The notes under the pieces: generated by a model
Database searches by the model: none
Seen by the model: only the letters and a program-made list of their open reading frames with translations
What the model was told of the DNA's origin: nothing
Translations under genes and position numbers: made by a program
Shown here: positions 18,795 to 22,209 of the stretch, one piece after another
Numbering within the stretch: the stretch's first letter is position 1
How the letters are laid out: every line of letters starts with the position of its first letter
From: Saccoglossus kowalevskii
Taxonomy: Eukaryota > Hemichordata > Enteropneusta > Harrimaniidae
Assembly: GCF_000003605.2 (NCBI RefSeq)
Contig: NW_003138321.1
Location: 246,420 to 268,628 of the forward strand
DNA: 22,209 nucleotides
Direction: 5' to 3'

Positions 18795-21700
18795 ATGAAG
18801 TTGTTCTTCGTTTTTATTTTGTCAATTGTGTCTGCATCTGGTTTTGAAAACGAGTCTCCCGAAGAAAGTAAGTGATGTTTAACTACCTACTGGTTTTTAT
18901 ACGATACATTTGAACCGTGTGCCAGAGTAGCGACATCTGCGAGTCAATAACCATGATCACTACCTTTATCATTGTCCCACCTTTTCATATGCTGCTGGTA
19001 ACGAAATATTGCCAGAAACATCTAGCTATTTTGAATAGTTACTTAGAACAACGATTACCACATATCGCATTTATCGGATCGTGTAGCTGTTGTACTTTTA
19101 CCATTAGCAATGTTTGCGTTCGCAGGATGGGAACGTTATGTTCAAGTTCTCCGAGAATACGGACCTGATGAAAAGAACATCATGGTATCTAATGATACAC
19201 CGGTAAGTGATTACTTGTGAATTGTCTTGCTCTTCACTGTGCTAGCAACCGTTCTGAACTTGATTCAGATTTTAAAAATTCGTTTATTTTTTAGAGATTA
19301 CTACAGTACAAATTTGAATGTGATATTCTAGCGCCTTCTGCCACGAAACCTGACTCGGGTGAGTTATTAAGTTTTATTAAGATATTAAGTTTTAATTGGA
19401 TGCGTTGTATTTTCAAAAAAACAAACAACAAAACACATCAAAATATACATTATTTTTGCCAGAATGTGTCACATTGTCTAAACATGTCATGCGTTATGTC
19501 AATATGACACCACTTCCAAATGAACTGGAAATGTCACATGTATTATGTTATGTGGTAAAACGGTCACGTGCTATTTATGCTAATTCGTGTCGAGACATTT
19601 CGACAGAAAAGAAATATTGTGTTTGTGATCATATTTATGAATAGATAATTTAATGGTGTCAACATGTGTATTTTTTGTGGTCATCCGATCGCGATTGATG
19701 AGTCGTAGAACACACAATAGTTGAGTTGTAGTCATATTTCATATTTTAAATGTCACATCTACCGATGACTGCAAATCCTAAGGCAATACTTACAGCTCAA
19801 CCCATGCCTAGCGAAGCTGTGGCAGATTGATTGTTGTATAATCTATGATTACACGTGGTTTCAATAGTCAGAGACTTCCAGTTCTTGCGTTATATTTATT
19901 ATTTATTATTGTAAAATAGAAATGAAGAGTAAACAAACCAAAACAAATAATGTCCAGCATTAGGGAAAATGGCGACAATTTTGAAAAGTGAGATCAATGC
20001 TAAATTACAAATAAATATTTATTTTGTTTATTCAAGTTCATAAACTACGTCCAGCTGATATTGACATCGTTGCTGCTTTGGGAGATTCTTTAACGGTAAG
20101 TACGACCTGTGTCATGGTGCCAGTGCCATAATAATTATGCTGATTATCAATACAGGATGCATATGGTGCTGGCAGTAGCACTTATATTAATTATTAATAC
20201 AGATTGCCAATCAGAAGCGGCGGCACCAAATTTTGCATGAGGGGCGAGATCTGCTCATCAGCCTTGCGGGAAGACGCGACCTTAATGGGGGTCCGGGGGC
20301 ATGCTCCCCCTTGACAATTTTGAAATCTAGACTCTCTCAAACGCTATTTCCTGCATTTTTAGGGGAACATGTTGCTGACACAAAAGGTTGCAGCTTGATT
20401 TTGAAGGGGCGACGCCCCCAACATTTTTTTCGAAGGGCGATCGTCCCCTCTGCCCCTGTGCCGCCGCCACTGTGCAAAGGGGCAGTGTCAATAACCCTTA
20501 TGTTGATTAATAATACAATTTGCTATTACAGGCTGCCAATGGTGCTGGCGCCAGTAACCCTTTTCAAGTACTGATCGAGTACAGAGGACTATCTTGGAGG
20601 TAACCCCAATACTTATAATAAACTGATTTAATACGATTCATATCCATTCAATTAATGTGGGTGAAGACAATAGATTTAAACTAAAAATAAAATTAACTTT
20701 GAAACTCGTATTTTTTTAAACTATAGTATTGGTGGCGATAACACATTGGAAGATGGTACTCTAACGCTGTCAAGTACGTATATTGAATAAACAAACACGA
20801 CAGGAGAGACTTTTCCTCAATGTCTGGCTACTCTGCGTGGTGTTGATTTGCGTGGGTGGGTTTCACGGTCGATACACGTAATAAGCTAGGGCATTAAGTT
20901 AAGTATCTTTTCGGGTGGGGTGTTAAGATGGCCGAAGGTATGGTCACCTGAGAGGGGAGGTCACTAGTGAGAATTCACCAACGGCTATGTGATGCATCCA
21001 ATGGGTTTATAATTACGTGTGAAAATGGGCATGAATCCCTTCCCTTATAAGTTGTAGGTTTTTAAAGAATTTGATCTTCCGGAGCGTGATTTTCATCAGA
21101 AGTTGAGGCTTCGCATACTCGTATAGTGCATTTGATCCCGGGGTGGATGTGTGATGTGACGTTTTACAATAGTTTCGTGATTTGGTGTTGTATGAGTGCG
21201 CCGGTTCAGCTCACGCACGAAATCCATGTACTTGTTCCTAAGATACTTTGTTTGCCTTGCCGTGTATTCGGTGTTTTTTTTTACAAACAAATGCACAGAT
21301 GGAAGAGTGTACAGATCAGCAGATATGCATACTGACAGGCACGCACATAGGAAAACAAGTGACAAAAGAGAAAAAATCTTAAGATAAACACACATTAAAT
21401 ACACTCATAGACTCAAATACACATACACATACAGACACATATTACGAAAGCCTTTTTTACATTTTTTTTTATTAACTTAATTGTATTATTATTTTATTTT
21501 CTCAGACATTTTGAAAATGTATAACCCAAACGTAAAAGGTTGGTCTATAGAGACAGGTCCCGCAGATAACCATAACATCTCTAGATTAAACGTGGCGGTA
21601 CCAGGTTCCACTTCAATGTAAGACGATATTTGATTTATCAAATTTTATGACATCATCCAATTAACTAATATTAGAATATATACATGTGACGTCATCATTT

Positions 21701-21991
21701 TTACATTTCCATGTTTCGTCACCGACTGATTTATTTATACAAATTGTAACAATCACTATTGGTTATCGGCTATCGTTTTTGTGTTTTCTTAGAGATATGC
21801 TTGAACAGGTAGAAACCCTTATTCAGGGTCTGAAGACAGTCAAGACTCTAGATTATGATAATGATTGGAAACTGGTAACCTTATTCATAGGTGGTAATGA
21901 TTTGTGTGCTTACTGCCGAGACAATGATAGCTACTCAGCCGAGCAGTACGCCACCAATGTTAAGGCAGCGTTGGATTTAATGCACGTTGAG
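18795..21991 (+). CDS. Phospholipase B1-like secreted GDSL/SGNH lipase, 5' part (8 exons), runs off the window
   Basis: Exons: 18795-18867, 19126-19202, 19295-19358, 20037-20095, 20532-20599, 20727-20773, 21506-21617 and 21793-21991. All are GT/AG and in phase, giving 233 residues so far. The signal peptide is MKLFFVFILSIVSASG. A linker differing from that of the copy at 4658 leads to VHKLRPADIDIVAALGDSLT (Ser89), then AANGAGA, YRGLSWSIGGD, LNVAVPGST and VTLFIGGNDLCAYC (Asn202, Asp203). These are closer to the usual PLB1 motifs (RPADI, GAGA, WSIGGD, FIGGND) than those of its neighbour. Possible N-glycosylation sites are NDT and NIS. Exons 4, 5, 6 and 8 are identical in length and phase to the other copy. 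The His block and C-terminal anchor lie beyond the right edge, so completeness cannot be judged. Confidence 0.9.
20114..20531. repeat. ~48-bp tandem duplications of the exon-5 splice-acceptor region
   Basis: ATGGTGCCAGTGCC...CAATACAGGATGCAT starts at 20114 and ATGGTGCTGGCAGTAGCAC...AATACAGATTGCCAAT starts at 20163. An interrupted third unit (GGCAGTGTCAATAACCC...TTACAG) ends at the true acceptor, where exon 5 begins GCTGCCAATGGTGCTGGCGCC. Each unit thus carries an acceptor-like CAG and a decayed version of the exon-5 start. Confidence 0.6.
20212..20472. mobile_element. GC-rich non-autonomous DNA transposon (hAT-like ends) in intron 4 of the third gene
   Basis: The 261-bp segment begins CAGAAGCGGCGGCACC and ends GTGCCGCCGCCACTG, imperfect terminal inverted repeats with CAG...CTG termini. 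Internally it carries GC palindromes (GGGGGCATGCTCCCCC-type near 20293-20310 and GGGGCGACGCCCC near 20406-20418). It sits inside the third unit of the tandem duplication, splitting TGCCAAT from the continuation. Flanking TGCCAATC/TGCAAAGG could be a worn 8-bp target duplication as in hAT elements. The 113-codon frame across it is not a gene. Confidence 0.6.
20774..21505 (+). other. Intron 6 of the third gene, with a GC-richer insert-like block
   Basis: From about 20840 to 21290 the base composition is richer in G and C than in neighbouring introns, which suggests an old insertion. Open frames on both strands (for example minus 21096-21404) match nothing I recognise. Confidence 0.3.
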
Positions 21992-22021
21992 GTAACGTAT
22001 ATATTTACTATTATTTCAGCG

Positions 22022-22209
22022 TCTCCTGCGTACATATACAGTCTACTCTGAATGAGTGCCACCTCCTGCGTTTGTACTCGTGCAGTCTACTTTTAATAAT
22101 GTATCCTTCTGCGTCCGTATAAATGTAGTCTGTTCTGAATGTCTCCTTCGTTCGTTCAAAGGCAGTCTACTCTGAATGAATGTCCCCTTCAGCGTTCTTA
22201 CACATGTGC
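22022..22209. repeat. ~40-bp imperfect tandem repeat in intron 8 of the third gene, cut by the window end
   Basis: Units share CTCCTGCGTnCgTaTnnAnGCAGTCTACTCTGAATGA, with starts near 22024, 22064, 22104, 22143 and 22185. The array continues beyond the right edge. Confidence 0.75.

Noticed and set aside
20233-20574. 113-codon open frame spanning exon 5 of the third gene
   Set aside because: It reads through a GC-rich transposon and overlaps the true exon in another frame; by-product of GC-rich sequence with few stops.
21096-21404. Minus-strand 102-codon frame with hydrophobic N-terminus
   Set aside because: The signal-like start comes from an AT-rich tract and the rest is not recognised; no splice or promoter evidence.
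1-22209. tRNA, rRNA or intact reverse transcriptase/transposase genes
   Set aside because: No cloverleaf with an A/B box pair and no long frame with catalytic motifs of such enzymes was seen on either strand.

Overview
The window is animal genomic DNA, AT-rich, with spliced genes whose introns follow the GT...AG rule. Gene style, intron sizes and repeats suggest a marine invertebrate (a lophotrochozoan such as a mollusc, or an invertebrate deuterostome). The sequence alone does not fix the species.

The backbone is a head-to-tail cluster of at least three phospholipase B1-like (PLB1-type, GDSL/SGNH hydrolase) genes, all on the + strand. (1) The last coding exon of an upstream copy (54-314) encodes a membrane anchor and a short basic cytoplasmic tail, followed by a 3' UTR with an AATAAA near 946. 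(2) A complete 14-exon gene (4658-14129) encodes about 446 residues: a signal peptide, a single SGNH catalytic domain with Ser, Asp and His motifs in separate exons, and a short hydrophobic C-terminus. (3) The first eight exons of a third copy (18795-21991) run off the right edge. Exon phases, and mostly exon lengths, match between copies 2 and 3 across the catalytic core, so they are recent or well-conserved tandem duplicates. By family knowledge these enzymes are secreted or membrane-tethered lipases that hydrolyse glycerophospholipids and related esters outside the cell. The copies appear to differ mainly in their N-terminal linker and C-terminal anchor.

The rest is intergenic and intronic DNA with many repeats. 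Intron 9 of copy 2 holds a foldback element with a candidate 9-bp target duplication. Intron 11 holds 44 copies of a 25-bp minisatellite that nearly abuts the next exon; almost every unit carries a forkhead-like TGTAAACA next to an E-box. Intron 4 of copy 3 has a duplicated splice-acceptor region interrupted by a GC-rich non-autonomous element with CAG...CTG ends.

Between copies 2 and 3 lie a near-perfect palindrome of about 113 bp (16301-16413), a second inverted repeat (16886-16957), and a CCAAT-flanked small ORF with a cysteine pattern resembling a ZAD-type zinc finger (17186-17389). Several minisatellites occupy the 1.8-3.5 kb intergenic region. I saw no tRNA, rRNA or CRISPR, and no intact transposase or reverse transcriptase gene.
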